Positions 30,843-40,374 of a stretch of 64,000 bases of DNA are shown piece after piece. Numbering within the stretch: the first letter of the stretch is position 1; each line of letters starts with the position of its first letter. The position numbers were made by a program, and so were the translations under genes. The notes under the pieces were generated by a model. That model made no database searches. It was not told the origin of the DNA and was given only the letters and a program-made list of their open reading frames with translations. Origin of the DNA: Undibacterium parvum (GTDB taxonomy: Bacteria > Pseudomonadota > Gammaproteobacteria > Burkholderiales > Burkholderiaceae_D); NCBI RefSeq assembly GCF_003955735.1, contig NZ_CP034464.1:4030001-4094000 (forward strand), given 5' to 3'.

Positions 30843-32384
30843 ATGACAGCATTATTCGAAATCCAGCCCGGCCAATTTAGTTTGTCCGATTTACGCTCTA
30901 TCTGGCGCGCCGCACGTCCCCTGAAGTTGGCTGCCAGCGCGTATGCCGCCATCAATGAGGCCTCTGCCACGATCGATAAAATCGTGGCCAAGGGCGATGC
31001 CGCTTACGGCATCAATACAGGCTTCGGTAAGTTGGCCAAGACCCGCATTCCGGATGAGCAATTAGAACTATTACAGCGCAATCTGATTTTGTCACACTCG
31101 GTTGGCTCCGGTGAATTGATCTCGGATGAAATCGTACGCCTGATTTTACTCATGAAGATCGCCAGTCTGGCGCGTGGTTTTTCCGGTATCCGCGCCTCGG
31201 TGATCGACAGCATGATCGCACTTTACAATGCGGGCATCATGCCAGCGATACCGGTCAAAGGTTCAGTCGGCGCTTCCGGCGATCTGGCACCTTTGTCGCA
31301 CATGACGCTGGCGCTGATGGGCGAGGGCGAAGTGCGTGTCAATGGCAAGCTGGTCGACGCCAAAGCGGCTTTAAAGGCAGCCGGTATTGCGCCGGTAGTG
31401 CTGGCAGCCAAAGAAGGTCTGGCATTGATCAATGGTACCCAGGTATCAACCGCACTGGCCTTAAATGGCTTGTTTTTGGCCGAGCGCTTGCTGGAAGCGG
31501 CGACCATCACCGGTGCCATGTCGGTGGATGCCGCCAAGGGTAGCGATGCGCCGTTTGATGCGCGCATCCATGACGTGCGCGGTCAGCCTGGGCAGATCGC
31601 TACCGCCAGCATTTATCGCGATTTATTGCAGGGTAGTGAAATCCGCAAATCGCATCTGATCAACGATGAGCGCGTACAAGATCCGTATTGCCTGCGCTGC
31701 CAGCCGCAAGTGATGGGGGCCTGTCTGGATATCATCAATAACGCAGCACGCACTTTGTTGATCGAGGCCAATGCCGTGACCGATAATCCGCTGGTGTTTG
31801 TCGATACCGGTGAAGTGCTGTCCGGCGGTAATTTTCATGCCGAGCCAGTGGCGTTTGCCGCTGATACGCTGGCGCTGGCGATTGCCGAAATCGGTTCTAT
31901 TTCCGAGCGCCGTATTGCCTTGCTGATCGACGCTTCTATCTCTGGCCTGCCGCCATTTTTAGTGCCTTCATCGGGCTTGAATTCTGGTTTTATGATCGCC
32001 CATGTGACTGCTGCCGCGCTGGCGTCGGAAAATAAATCGCATGCGCACCCAGCCAGTGTCGATACGATCCCAACTTCGGCGAATCAAGAAGATCACGTCA
32101 GTATGGCTACTTTTGCCGGACGCCGCTTGCACGAGATGGCGCACAATACCGCCACCATCGTTGGCATAGAATTGCTGGCAGCTGGTCAGGGTATCGATTT
32201 CCATCAACCCTTGCAGACTTCGTCCAAACTGACAAGCGTGCATCAGGCTTTGCGCACACAAGTCGCTTTTTATGACAAGGATCGCTTCTTGGCACCGGAT
32301 ATCGCCGCCGCTAAAGAAATGGTATTGCAGGGTAGTTTGAGTGCACAATGTCAATCACTATATCAACATCTGTATTTGAAATAA
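30843..32384 (+). CDS. hutH: Histidine ammonia-lyase HutH
   Basis: A 513-residue protein, the family length. It removes ammonia from L-histidine to give urocanate. The Ala-Ser-Gly triplet that cyclises into the MIO cofactor is at residues about 144-146 within [14 protein letters not shown]. Other signatures are [27 protein letters not shown], and [26 protein letters not shown] provides the ribosome site. It is the second gene of the hut operon; a REP-like hairpin lies between it and hutU. Confidence 0.98.
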   Translation: MTALFEIQPGQFSLSDLRSIWRAARPLKLAASAYAAINEASATIDKIVAKGDAAYGINTGFGKLAKTRIPDEQLELLQRNLILSHSVGSGELISDEIVRLILLMKIASLARGFSGIRASVIDSMIALYNAGIMPAIPVKGSVGASGDLAPLSHMTLALMGEGEVRVNGKLVDAKAALKAAGIAPVVLAAKEGLALINGTQVSTALALNGLFLAERLLEAATITGAMSVDAAKGSDAPFDARIHDVRGQPGQIATASIYRDLLQGSEIRKSHLINDERVQDPYCLRCQPQVMGACLDIINNAARTLLIEANAVTDNPLVFVDTGEVLSGGNFHAEPVAFAADTLALAIAEIGSISERRIALLIDASISGLPPFLVPSSGLNSGFMIAHVTAAALASENKSHAHPASVDTIPTSANQEDHVSMATFAGRRLHEMAHNTATIVGIELLAAGQGIDFHQPLQTSSKLTSVHQALRTQVAFYDKDRFLAPDIAAAKEMVLQGSLSAQCQSLYQHLYLK

Positions 32385-32395
32385 GAGTTCAGCCT

Positions 32396-33079
32396 ATGCG
32401 CAAGTGGAGCAATCAAGACTATCACAGCATGCCTTGGAAAAATGGCGCTGGCAGCACGACAGAGCTGGCGGTTTTTCCGCCCGGGGCAAGCTTGGACGAT
32501 TTCGTCTGGCGCTTGAGTCGGGCCGAGGTAAATCAGGCTGGCGCATTTTCGCATTTTGCGCAGATAGACCGTAGCCTGGCAATTTTGTCCGGCCAAGGTT
32601 TGTCGCTGCAAAGTGATAGCGAACAACGCACAGCAGACAGCGTGAGCTTGACGCAAACCAGCCTGCCTTACCAGTTCGCCGGCGAGCTGCCAATCTTTGC
32701 CGACTTGCTGGGCGGCGCGGTACTTGATCTCAATCTGATGACGCGTCGCGATGTCTGCCAGCATTTCATGCAAAGGCTGGGCGAGGGCGAACATTATGTG
32801 ATGGCACCTGATGCACAGCAGTTATTGCTGTACTGCGCCGCTGGTGCTGCTACCGTGCTTGCTGAGGGGGCGGCTGAAACTGAAACTGAAACTGAAACTG
32901 AAACTGAAACTGAAACTGAGCAAGCGGCTGTTTTGCCTGGCGACTTGATTTTGATCGATGAGCAGCATGAGCATGCCGGGATACGCCTGTCTATCAGCGC
33001 GCAAGAGGGGGCAGTCTTGTATTTGATGCGGATTAGTTTTTTAAATCAAGCTGAGGGCGCACATGCAACATTGGGATAG
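32396..33079 (+). CDS. hutD: HutD family protein with ET dipeptide repeat
   Basis: About 227 residues from the ATG at 32396 ([20 protein letters not shown]); the frame is open to 32348, but that lies inside hut[39 protein letters not shown] and NLMTRR are HutD (DUF886) hallmarks; the cupin-like protein is thought to limit or buffer hut expression. A run of seven ET dipeptides sits in the C-terminal third, where other HutD proteins have a short loop. Its last 17 bases overlap hutI, so translation is coupled. Confidence 0.92.
   Translation: MRKWSNQDYHSMPWKNGAGSTTELAVFPPGASLDDFVWRLSRAEVNQAGAFSHFAQIDRSLAILSGQGLSLQSDSEQRTADSVSLTQTSLPYQFAGELPIFADLLGGAVLDLNLMTRRDVCQHFMQRLGEGEHYVMAPDAQQLLLYCAAGAATVLAEGAAETETETETETETETEQAAVLPGDLILIDEQHEHAGIRLSISAQEGAVLYLMRISFLNQAEGAHATLG
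32876..32917. repeat. Tandem hexamer (GAAACT)x7 inside hutD
   Basis: Seven exact copies of GAAACT encode (Glu-Thr)x7. Because the unit is six bases, slippage would change the protein length but not the frame. It sits in a presumed surface loop of the cupin fold. Confidence 0.98.
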
Positions 33080-34280
33080 TCTGTGGACCAATTTACACCT
33101 GGCCACCATGCAAGAGGGCTACGGCGAAATACGCGATGCCGCGATTGCCGTTAAAGATGGCAAGATTGCCTGGCTAGGCGCACGCGATGCCTTACCGCTC
33201 AATTACCAGGCGGATCAGCAACACGATGGCGATGGCGCTTGGATGACGCCGGGTTTAATTGATTGCCATAGCCACATCGTGTATGCCGGCAATCGCAGCG
33301 ATGAGTTTGAAGCCCGCCTCAATGGTGTGAGCTATGAAGAGATCGCGCGCCAGGGTGGCGGCATCTTATCGACCGTGCGTGCGACCCGAGCAGCGAGCCA
33401 GGCGGAGTTAATGCAAGCCAGTGTGACGCGCTTACAGTATCTGCTGCGCGAAGGCGTCACTACCTTAGAGATTAAATCTGGTTACGGCTTAGATCTGGAA
33501 AATGAAGCCAAGATGTTAAGGGTGGCGCGCCAGATCGCACGTGATTTTCCCTTGCGGGTAAGTACTACTTTTCTAGGTGCGCATGCCCTGCCGCCCGAGT
33601 ACGCAGGGCGTGCCGATGACTATCTGACGAATCTCATCGAACATATGCTGCCAGCCCTGGTGGCGGAAGGTTTAGTCGATGCGGTCGACGCCTTTTGCGA
33701 AAAAATTGGCTTCTCGGCGGCACAAACCGAGCGTGTGTTTCAGGCGGCGCACAGGCATGGCTTGCCAGTCAAACTGCATGCTGAGCAATTATCCGACCAA
33801 GGCGGGGCAGCGTTGACGGCGCGTTACCAGGGTTGGTCGGCAGATCATCTGGAATATCTGTCGCAAGATGGCGTGCATGCCATGCAAGCGAGCGCTACGG
33901 TGGCGGTCTTGCTACCGGGCGCTTACTATTTTTTACGCGAGACCAAGTTGCCACCGATCGCCGCTTTACGTGAGGCCGGGGTGCCTATGGCGGTGGCGAC
34001 CGATAGTAATCCCGGTACCTCGCCTATGACTTCTTTATTGCTGGCAATGAATATGGCTTGCACCTTGTTTCGCTTGACGCCTTTAGAGGCGCTGCAAGGG
34101 GTGACGCGGCATGCGGCACAGGCTTTGGGTTTGCAGGATCAAGTTGGGACTTTGGAAATTGGCAAATGTGCCGATTTCGCATTGTGGGCGATACAGCGCC
34201 CCGCTGATCTGGCCTATGCGATAGGCGCAAATCCCTGCGTCGCAAGTGTCTTTGCCGGGCGTTTGCGGCCAAAGATCTAA
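33063..34280 (+). CDS. hutI: Imidazolonepropionase HutI
   Basis: A 405-residue protein that opens the ring of 4-imidazolone-5-propionate to N-formimino-L-glutamate, the third step of histidine breakdown. Metal-dependent amidohydrolase features are seen: [16 protein letters not shown], the later [24 protein letters not shown], and [13 protein letters not shown]. The ATG overlaps hutD by 17 bases, with GAGGG upstream. It ends the hut operon in this window; no hutF or hutG is present, so the fate of formimino-glutamate is decided elsewhere. Confidence 0.98.
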   Translation: MQHWDSLWTNLHLATMQEGYGEIRDAAIAVKDGKIAWLGARDALPLNYQADQQHDGDGAWMTPGLIDCHSHIVYAGNRSDEFEARLNGVSYEEIARQGGGILSTVRATRAASQAELMQASVTRLQYLLREGVTTLEIKSGYGLDLENEAKMLRVARQIARDFPLRVSTTFLGAHALPPEYAGRADDYLTNLIEHMLPALVAEGLVDAVDAFCEKIGFSAAQTERVFQAAHRHGLPVKLHAEQLSDQGGAALTARYQGWSADHLEYLSQDGVHAMQASATVAVLLPGAYYFLRETKLPPIAALREAGVPMAVATDSNPGTSPMTSLLLAMNMACTLFRLTPLEALQGVTRHAAQALGLQDQVGTLEIGKCADFALWAIQRPADLAYAIGANPCVASVFAGRLRPKI

Positions 34281-34385
34281 AATTTTTGTGTCTTAAGGCA
34301 AAATATTGAATTAATGCATAGAAACTAATGGCAAGCTGGCCTGCGCTTGGTTAAACTGTCGTTTTAGCCACAAGAAGGAAATCCC

Positions 34386-37300
34386 GTGACTTTACTTGCT
34401 AAGCAGTTTTTTAAGAGAATCTGGCAAGGAAGAATAAAAACTATTCTTCTCGGGGTTTTTGCTGTCATCGTGTTGCTGATGTTCGTGAGTTGGCTAGCTT
34501 TACCATCCTACGTCAAGCAAGTAGCGACACAGCAAGTGCAGCAGCAAATTGGCCGCAAACTAGAAATTAGCGACCTCAGTTTTTCACCACTGAGCTTGAC
34601 GCTCACTGCCAACGGCATCAGCCTGTTTGAACCGGATAATAAGACCCCTGCAGTAACGCTGAAAACAGCGGTGTTTAGCCTATCTGGCGCGTCGATTTAC
34701 CATCGTGCTTTGGTGATGGACGAAATTCTGCTGGATCAGCTCGCGCTACATCTAATCAGAACTTCGGCCGATGACCATGGACGCTATAATTTTTCCGATA
34801 TTTTGGACAAGATTGCCGCCATGCCTAAAAGCGAAAGCCCATTTCGCTTCTCGCTGGCCAATGTGCAAGTCAAAAATTCGTCCTTGCAGTTTGATGACAA
34901 AGTGCTGGACCAGAAGATCGCAGTGACCGCACTTAATCTCGGCCTGCCTTTCATGTCGAATTTTCCTAAATCTATTCAGACCTTCGTTCAGCCTATGCTG
35001 TCGGCAAAGATTAACGGCACGGCTTTTGCGCTCACTGGACGTAGCAAACCTTTTGACACCAGCCTAGAGACTTCGCTGGCAATCGACCTTGATCATTTGG
35101 AACTGGCAAATTTTTTGGCTTACTCACCAGTTGCCTTGCCTGTGAAAATTCAGAGTGCGCAATTGACGACCAAACTGGATCTGATTTTCTCTCGTAAGAA
35201 TCTTCAATCAGAAATTTTACTGGCGGGCGTGCTAGAGCTCGATAAAGTCGCGCTGCAAGATACACAAAATGCGCCTTTGTTGAAGCTAGCGAGCGTCAAG
35301 ACCCAGATCAAGAGCGCCAACTTGTCGACTAGTACGCTGACCCTCGATAAACTCCTCATTGATACGCCTGAAGTCTGGGCTGCTTTGGATGAAAAAGGTG
35401 GTTTGAACTGGAATCAATTGGCGCAAAAAAATACACCAGTGGTGGCAAACAAACAGCCAGCCAGCTCAGGCGTCGCCGCAAAAGCTGATGTTAGCCCGTC
35501 TAAGGATGCTCACAAACCTGTGCTGGTGCTGAACGAATTTTTGCTCGATAAGGGCATGCTTCATTTCAGCGACGCGCTGAATGCGACGCCAGCGCAGAGC
35601 ATGGAAATTTCTGGTATTAAACTCAGCGTCAAGCAGCTCTCTAGCGTGGCCGATGCGAAATTGGCGCCACTCTCTTTGAGCGCAAACTTAGGGCTTGATC
35701 AAAAACTTCAGTTTGACGGAGAGTTTCACCCTATGACTGCGGTGTTACACGGTAGTGCAAGTTTGGATGAACTACGTTTAGAGAGCTATCAAGCCTATCT
35801 GAATCGTTTTCTAGCGGCAAATCTGAGCGGTCGCGTATCCTTAAAATCGCAAATTGATATGCAGCAAGGGCAGGTAAGCGTATCCGAACTGGGCCTTAGC
35901 CTGGCTGATCTAAAACTAATCCCCCAAACAAAAAACGAAGGCCAGATCGCAATCAAAACTGTGCAACTCGATAAACTCGCACTGAGCACAGAGACGCGCG
36001 CGATTAAACTTGGCGGTTTGCGCATAGATGGCTTGGATGCAGATATTCGACGCGATGCGAATGGAAAAATAAACCTGCAAAAATGGCTAGTGCCAGTCAA
36101 AGCCAGTGCCGCTGTCGCCAAGACGGGTGAGACCAATGCCAAGTCGCCAGACTGGAAAATTGAGATGGAGAAATTTTCTCTCGATGCCAGTAGTCTGGCC
36201 TTTCTTGATCAAACGGTAAGCCCGAATGTCAATCTTAAACTCGATGGGCTGACATTTAATGCCGATAATGTGAGTAGTGATTTAGGCCAGAGCATTAATC
36301 TGAAATTCGCTTCCAACATCAATCGTAAAGCGAAGCTGAGCGTCAGTGGCACGCTAAGTCCAAAATTGAAACAAATAGCATTGAACTTAGATGCCCAAGC
36401 GCTTCCCTTATCTTCGGTATTTCCCTATGTTTCTAATCTCTTAAATGTACAGTTATCGCGTGGGACTCTCACGAGTAAGGCTAAGATTAGCTTGCTTAAC
36501 GAGCCTGGACAGAGCTTAGTGAGTAAATTTGAGGGGGGCGTGAGTCTCAATGATTTTCAAATTTTTGAGAACGGTGAAACCGACGATTTTCTCGAATGGA
36601 AGAGCGTTAATCTTGAAGGAATTAATGCAAGCATAGGTGGCAGTAAACAATTTGTCAGCGTGCGTAAATTAGGACTCAATGATTTTTTTACCAAACTCGT
36701 TTTATCGTCCAAAGGAAAACTGAATTTACGTAATATTGTGGTTCATGATACTAAGGAAGTCGCCACTCCGAACGTGGATGTTGCTGGTGCAAGCAGTTCA
36801 GCAGCGAGTAAGCCTGTCGTCGCGCTTGAAAAACCGCAGCCGCCCAAAGTGGCGACTAATCCGGTAAAAATAACGATCGCACAAACAGTGTTGCGCGGCG
36901 GGAATGTTAATTTTACAGATAATTTTATCAAACCTAATTACACCGCCAATTTAACGGGACTCGCTGGCAGTGTAGGAAGTATTTCATCGGATAATGCCGA
37001 GCCTGCCACTGTTGCCTTATCTGGGAAAATTGATAATGATGCCGCTCTCCTTATTTCCGGCACGCTCAATCCTTTGAGTTCGCCGATTTTTCTGGATATT
37101 AAAGCCAGTGCAAATGGCATACAACTGACACGTTTGAGTCAATATGCCGCTAAATATGCCGGTTACTCGATTTCCAAGGGAAGTTTGTCTGTAAAGGTCG
37201 CGTATAGAATTGAAAATAATCAACTCCAGGCCGAGAATGAAGTGCGCCTCGATCAACTCACGTTTGGTGAAAAGAGTGATAGTCCGGATGCGACTAAATT

Positions 37301-38054
37301 ACCTGTCAATTTAGCATTGGCTTTGTTGCGCGATAACGATGGTGTCATCGCGATTAATTTGCCAGTTTCCGGATCTTTGTCTGACCCGCAGTTTTCTATA
37401 GGCGGAATTATTTTTAAGGTATTGGGAAATATTCTTACCAAAGCAATTACTTCGCCCTTTGCCTTGTTAGGGGCGGCTTTTGGTGGCGGTGATGAACTGG
37501 CCTATGTTGAATTTGCACCAGGTAGCGCGGCACTGAGTACGACAGCAATCACAAAGCTGGATGGTTTGGCCAAGGCACTCAAAGAAAGAAGCAAACTGCG
37601 TCTGGATATTGCAGGTCGGGTGGACCCGGAAACCGATAAGGCTGGATTGAAAATGCAGAGTTTGGACAATAAGATACTCGCTATTAAAGGGCGTGAATTA
37701 CAAAAAAATGATTCTTCTATTGATACCAAGCAAGTTCAAGTCGATGAAGCTGATCGTAAAAAATACATTGAGGACGTGTATAGCGCAGAAAAATTCTCTA
37801 AGCCAAGAAATATGATAGGAATAGCTAAGACCCTGCCGCCAGAGGAAGCGATCGCCGCCGTCTTAGCAAATACCCCGATCGCTGCCGATGCCCTCAGAGC
37901 GCTGGCGCAAAAACGTGCCGATCTGGTATTTGAGTATCTAGAGCAGAGAGCCGGCGTGAGTAAAGAGCGCTTGTTTTTGATCGCTCCGCGCCTCAATAGC
38001 GAAGGCATCACGGATAAAGCGGCAGTGAGTCGGGTAGACTTTTCGCTGAAGTAA
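34386..38054 (+). CDS. DUF748 (AsmA-like) giant envelope protein with OmpA-like C-terminus
   Basis: A 1222-residue protein starting with GTG (AAGGA upstream). One N-terminal transmembrane helix (residues about 19-40) is followed by AsmA/TamB-like repeats of beta strands (KLEISDLSFSPLSLTLTANG; GVLELDKVALQDTQNAPLLK), as in DUF748 proteins, which bridge the periplasm and help move lipids to the outer membrane. Proline/alanine-rich linkers separate domains near 355-380 and 800-830. Near residues 1040-1100 lies a peptidoglycan-binding OmpA-like stretch (VEFAPGSAALSTTAITKLDG) in which the usual D-x10-R-x3 core is weak. It is a single-gene unit. Confidence 0.85.
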   Translation: MTLLAKQFFKRIWQGRIKTILLGVFAVIVLLMFVSWLALPSYVKQVATQQVQQQIGRKLEISDLSFSPLSLTLTANGISLFEPDNKTPAVTLKTAVFSLSGASIYHRALVMDEILLDQLALHLIRTSADDHGRYNFSDILDKIAAMPKSESPFRFSLANVQVKNSSLQFDDKVLDQKIAVTALNLGLPFMSNFPKSIQTFVQPMLSAKINGTAFALTGRSKPFDTSLETSLAIDLDHLELANFLAYSPVALPVKIQSAQLTTKLDLIFSRKNLQSEILLAGVLELDKVALQDTQNAPLLKLASVKTQIKSANLSTSTLTLDKLLIDTPEVWAALDEKGGLNWNQLAQKNTPVVANKQPASSGVAAKADVSPSKDAHKPVLVLNEFLLDKGMLHFSDALNATPAQSMEISGIKLSVKQLSSVADAKLAPLSLSANLGLDQKLQFDGEFHPMTAVLHGSASLDELRLESYQAYLNRFLAANLSGRVSLKSQIDMQQGQVSVSELGLSLADLKLIPQTKNEGQIAIKTVQLDKLALSTETRAIKLGGLRIDGLDADIRRDANGKINLQKWLVPVKASAAVAKTGETNAKSPDWKIEMEKFSLDASSLAFLDQTVSPNVNLKLDGLTFNADNVSSDLGQSINLKFASNINRKAKLSVSGTLSPKLKQIALNLDAQALPLSSVFPYVSNLLNVQLSRGTLTSKAKISLLNEPGQSLVSKFEGGVSLNDFQIFENGETDDFLEWKSVNLEGINASIGGSKQFVSVRKLGLNDFFTKLVLSSKGKLNLRNIVVHDTKEVATPNVDVAGASSSAASKPVVALEKPQPPKVATNPVKITIAQTVLRGGNVNFTDNFIKPNYTANLTGLAGSVGSISSDNAEPATVALSGKIDNDAALLISGTLNPLSSPIFLDIKASANGIQLTRLSQYAAKYAGYSISKGSLSVKVAYRIENNQLQAENEVRLDQLTFGEKSDSPDATKLPVNLALALLRDNDGVIAINLPVSGSLSDPQFSIGGIIFKVLGNILTKAITSPFALLGAAFGGGDELAYVEFAPGSAALSTTAITKLDGLAKALKERSKLRLDIAGRVDPETDKAGLKMQSLDNKILAIKGRELQKNDSSIDTKQVQVDEADRKKYIEDVYSAEKFSKPRNMIGIAKTLPPEEAIAAVLANTPIAADALRALAQKRADLVFEYLEQRAGVSKERLFLIAPRLNSEGITDKAAVSRVDFSLK

Positions 38055-38250
38055 AAAATATGGACAGAACAATCTTATGCTATTCCTATAAGAGTAATTT
38101 AAAGCATTAATTTTGATGCAAGTCTGCATATTTATTGCTATAGTTTCTTTAACTAATTGGCATTCTTGCTTTTGTTTCTGGACATTCAGTAGGGTAATAT
38201 TTCCCTGAAGTTTTTTTTGAACATAGTTTCGTTTTACTTAAAGGATAATC

Positions 38251-38643
38251 ATGTCAGAAGAAACACTAACGCACATCTTGTATGTGGAAGATGATCTCGA
38301 TATTCAAGCTGTGGCGCAAATCGCTTTAGAGATCGTTGGTGGACTTAGTCTAAAAACCTGCAGCTCAGGCGCGGAAGCCCTGGCTACCGCTAATGCTGGA
38401 TTCGTCCCCGATCTCTTGTTGTTAGATGTGATGATGCCGAATATGGATGGTCCAACTACTTTGGCAGAATTGCGAAAGTTACCCGCTACGGCAAACACCC
38501 CAGTTATTTTTATGACGGCCAAGGTGCAGTCGGCAGAACTGGATTTTTATACTTCTTTAGGTGCGATAGGGGTTATTGCCAAACCTTTCGACCCCATGGA
38601 GCTATCTTCCCAGGTGCGTGCTTTATGGAATAAGGCTGCTTAA
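38251..38643 (+). CDS. CheY-like single-domain response regulator
   Basis: A 130-residue receiver domain with no output domain. The acidic pair is in YVEDDLD, the phosphoacceptor is D59 (PDLLLLDVMMPNMDG), the switch Thr is in FMTAK and the conserved Lys is in IAKPFDP. Its stop codon directly precedes the start of the Hpt-REC-REC-GGDEF gene, so the pair probably forms a phosphorelay. AAGGA precedes the ATG. Confidence 0.93.
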   Translation: MSEETLTHILYVEDDLDIQAVAQIALEIVGGLSLKTCSSGAEALATANAGFVPDLLLLDVMMPNMDGPTTLAELRKLPATANTPVIFMTAKVQSAELDFYTSLGAIGVIAKPFDPMELSSQVRALWNKAA

Positions 38644-40305
38644 ATGGATGCAAAAGAAGATAGTTTGCAAGATGCCTTGGCGGCTCTAAATCTACTGTTT
38701 GCTGAAAAACTGCCCTCTAAGCTGGCGGAAATCGAAGCGGCTTTGGCACAGTTCATGGAGCATCCGCAAGATGTTGATGCTTTAACTTTATTACACCGAC
38801 TATTACACACGATGTCGGGGTCGGCTGGTACTTTTGGCTTTGATGACTTGGGGCGACGCTCACGTCAGCTGGAGGTGCGCATTAAGGCTTTGCTGACGGG
38901 AGCAGTCTGGATCGATCTTGAGCGTGCTCAATTTAACGCCGATGTCCGCGATTATTTAGCTGGCGCACTGTTGCCGACTAAGGATGCAGCGCTTGCCCTC
39001 GCACCCGTGATGTTGGCCAATAAGACACAAGACGATGCGTCGAGCAGGCTGATTTATATCCTCGACCAAGACGCAGCAATGTGCACTTCGATAGGCGTGC
39101 AATTGCAGCACTTTGGGTATAGCTTCGAGATCATTCCAGATCTCAAGGCATTGGCTGGCAAGCTGGCCGCCATTGATCCTGAATTGATCTTGATGAATCT
39201 AGGGGCGGGCGATGACGCCTATGCGGGGGCCAGCGAAATTGAACGGATCCGAGCCTCAGGAATTTCCTCAGCGCAGGTATTGTTTTTTGCCGACACCAAC
39301 AGTTTTCAAAATCGCTTGCGGGCAGTACGCTCGGGCGGATCTGCTTACGTCACTAAACCGGTCGACATGTCTTTATTAATCGAGCGCGTAGACGGCTTGA
39401 TGAAAAATGCTTACAACAAGGGTTATCGCATCCTGATCATTGATGATGATGTCGCTACCTCGAAATATCACGCTAGTATTTTAGAGAGCGCGCACATGAG
39501 CGTGCAGGTTTTAAATAACCCTCTACAATTATTTGAAGTGATGTCGGAGTTTCGTCCTGAATTGATTTTGTTAGACGTGTATATGCCTAAGTGTGACGGC
39601 GTCGAACTGGCGAAAATGGTCAGGCAAGATGATACTTTTCTCGATATCCCTATCGTGTTTTTGTCGACTGAGCGTGACTTCGCCAAGCAATTGGATGCGG
39701 TTAAAGCTGGCGCCGATGATTTTTTAAGTAAGCCTATTCCCGCCGAATTTTTAGTCTCTGCCATCTCTACGCGCGCTGAGCGTTATCGCTCGCTGCGTAC
39801 CCTGATCTTGCGCGATGGATTAACTGGTTTGTATAACCATACCGCGATCAAGGAAGAGTTAATTTCTGAGGTGGCAATCAGCAATCGTAATCAGGCCGCA
39901 TTGGCGGTGGCGATGCTGGATCTGGATAATTTCAAGCATGTCAATGACACTTATGGGCATCCTATTGGCGACCAGGTCTTGCGTACTCTGTCACGACTGC
40001 TGAGGCAGCGTTTGCGCAGAAGTGATGTACTTGGTCGTTACGGTGGTGAAGAGTTTCTAGTGATCTTTCCTGCGACTTCAGCGCTGAGTGCACAGATCGT
40101 TTTGGATGAGGTCAGGCTGGCCTTTATGGCGCTGCAGCAGCATTCCGAGCAAGGTGAGTTTTCCGTGACGTTTTCGGCTGGAGTATCGGATTTGAGCCTT
40201 GCTCAGGATGTCGATGCCTTGATTGCGTGTGCCGATGCGGCACTGTACGAGGCAAAGAAAACGGGGAAAAATCGTGTGGTGCTTGGTTTGGCTAAGCCAA
40301 GCTAG
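38644..40305 (+). CDS. Hpt-REC-REC-GGDEF phosphorelay diguanylate cyclase
   Basis: A 553-residue cytoplasmic protein with four domains. The Hpt domain has H55 in LLHRLLHTMSGSAGTFGF. The first receiver (about 135-255) is degenerate, with Asn at the phosphoacceptor (LILMNLGAGDD). The second receiver (about 260-375) keeps DDD and the acceptor Asp in ELILLDVYMPKCDG. The C-terminal GGDEF (about 385-550) has RYGGEEF and, five residues before it, RRSD, an intact product-inhibition site. It should make c-di-GMP when REC2 is phosphorylated, with the Hpt domain relaying phosphate, perhaps with the adjacent CheY-like protein. No partner histidine kinase is adjacent. Confidence 0.92.
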   Translation: MDAKEDSLQDALAALNLLFAEKLPSKLAEIEAALAQFMEHPQDVDALTLLHRLLHTMSGSAGTFGFDDLGRRSRQLEVRIKALLTGAVWIDLERAQFNADVRDYLAGALLPTKDAALALAPVMLANKTQDDASSRLIYILDQDAAMCTSIGVQLQHFGYSFEIIPDLKALAGKLAAIDPELILMNLGAGDDAYAGASEIERIRASGISSAQVLFFADTNSFQNRLRAVRSGGSAYVTKPVDMSLLIERVDGLMKNAYNKGYRILIIDDDVATSKYHASILESAHMSVQVLNNPLQLFEVMSEFRPELILLDVYMPKCDGVELAKMVRQDDTFLDIPIVFLSTERDFAKQLDAVKAGADDFLSKPIPAEFLVSAISTRAERYRSLRTLILRDGLTGLYNHTAIKEELISEVAISNRNQAALAVAMLDLDNFKHVNDTYGHPIGDQVLRTLSRLLRQRLRRSDVLGRYGGEEFLVIFPATSALSAQIVLDEVRLAFMALQQHSEQGEFSVTFSAGVSDLSLAQDVDALIACADAALYEAKKTGKNRVVLGLAKPS

Positions 40306-40324
40306 CTAAGTTAGGTATTGCGTT

Positions 40325-40356
40325 TCTGGGGTGCCAGGCTTAGCCAGCACCCCAGA
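40325..40356. terminator. Convergent hairpin terminator
   Basis: TCTGGGGTGC pairs exactly with GCACCCCAGA around CAGGCTTAGCCA. It lies between the convergent GGDEF and parC genes. The following A-rich AAAACT repeats (40357-40379) give a T-rich tract on the minus strand. Confidence 0.75.
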
Positions 40357-40374
40357 ATAAAACTAAAACTAAAA

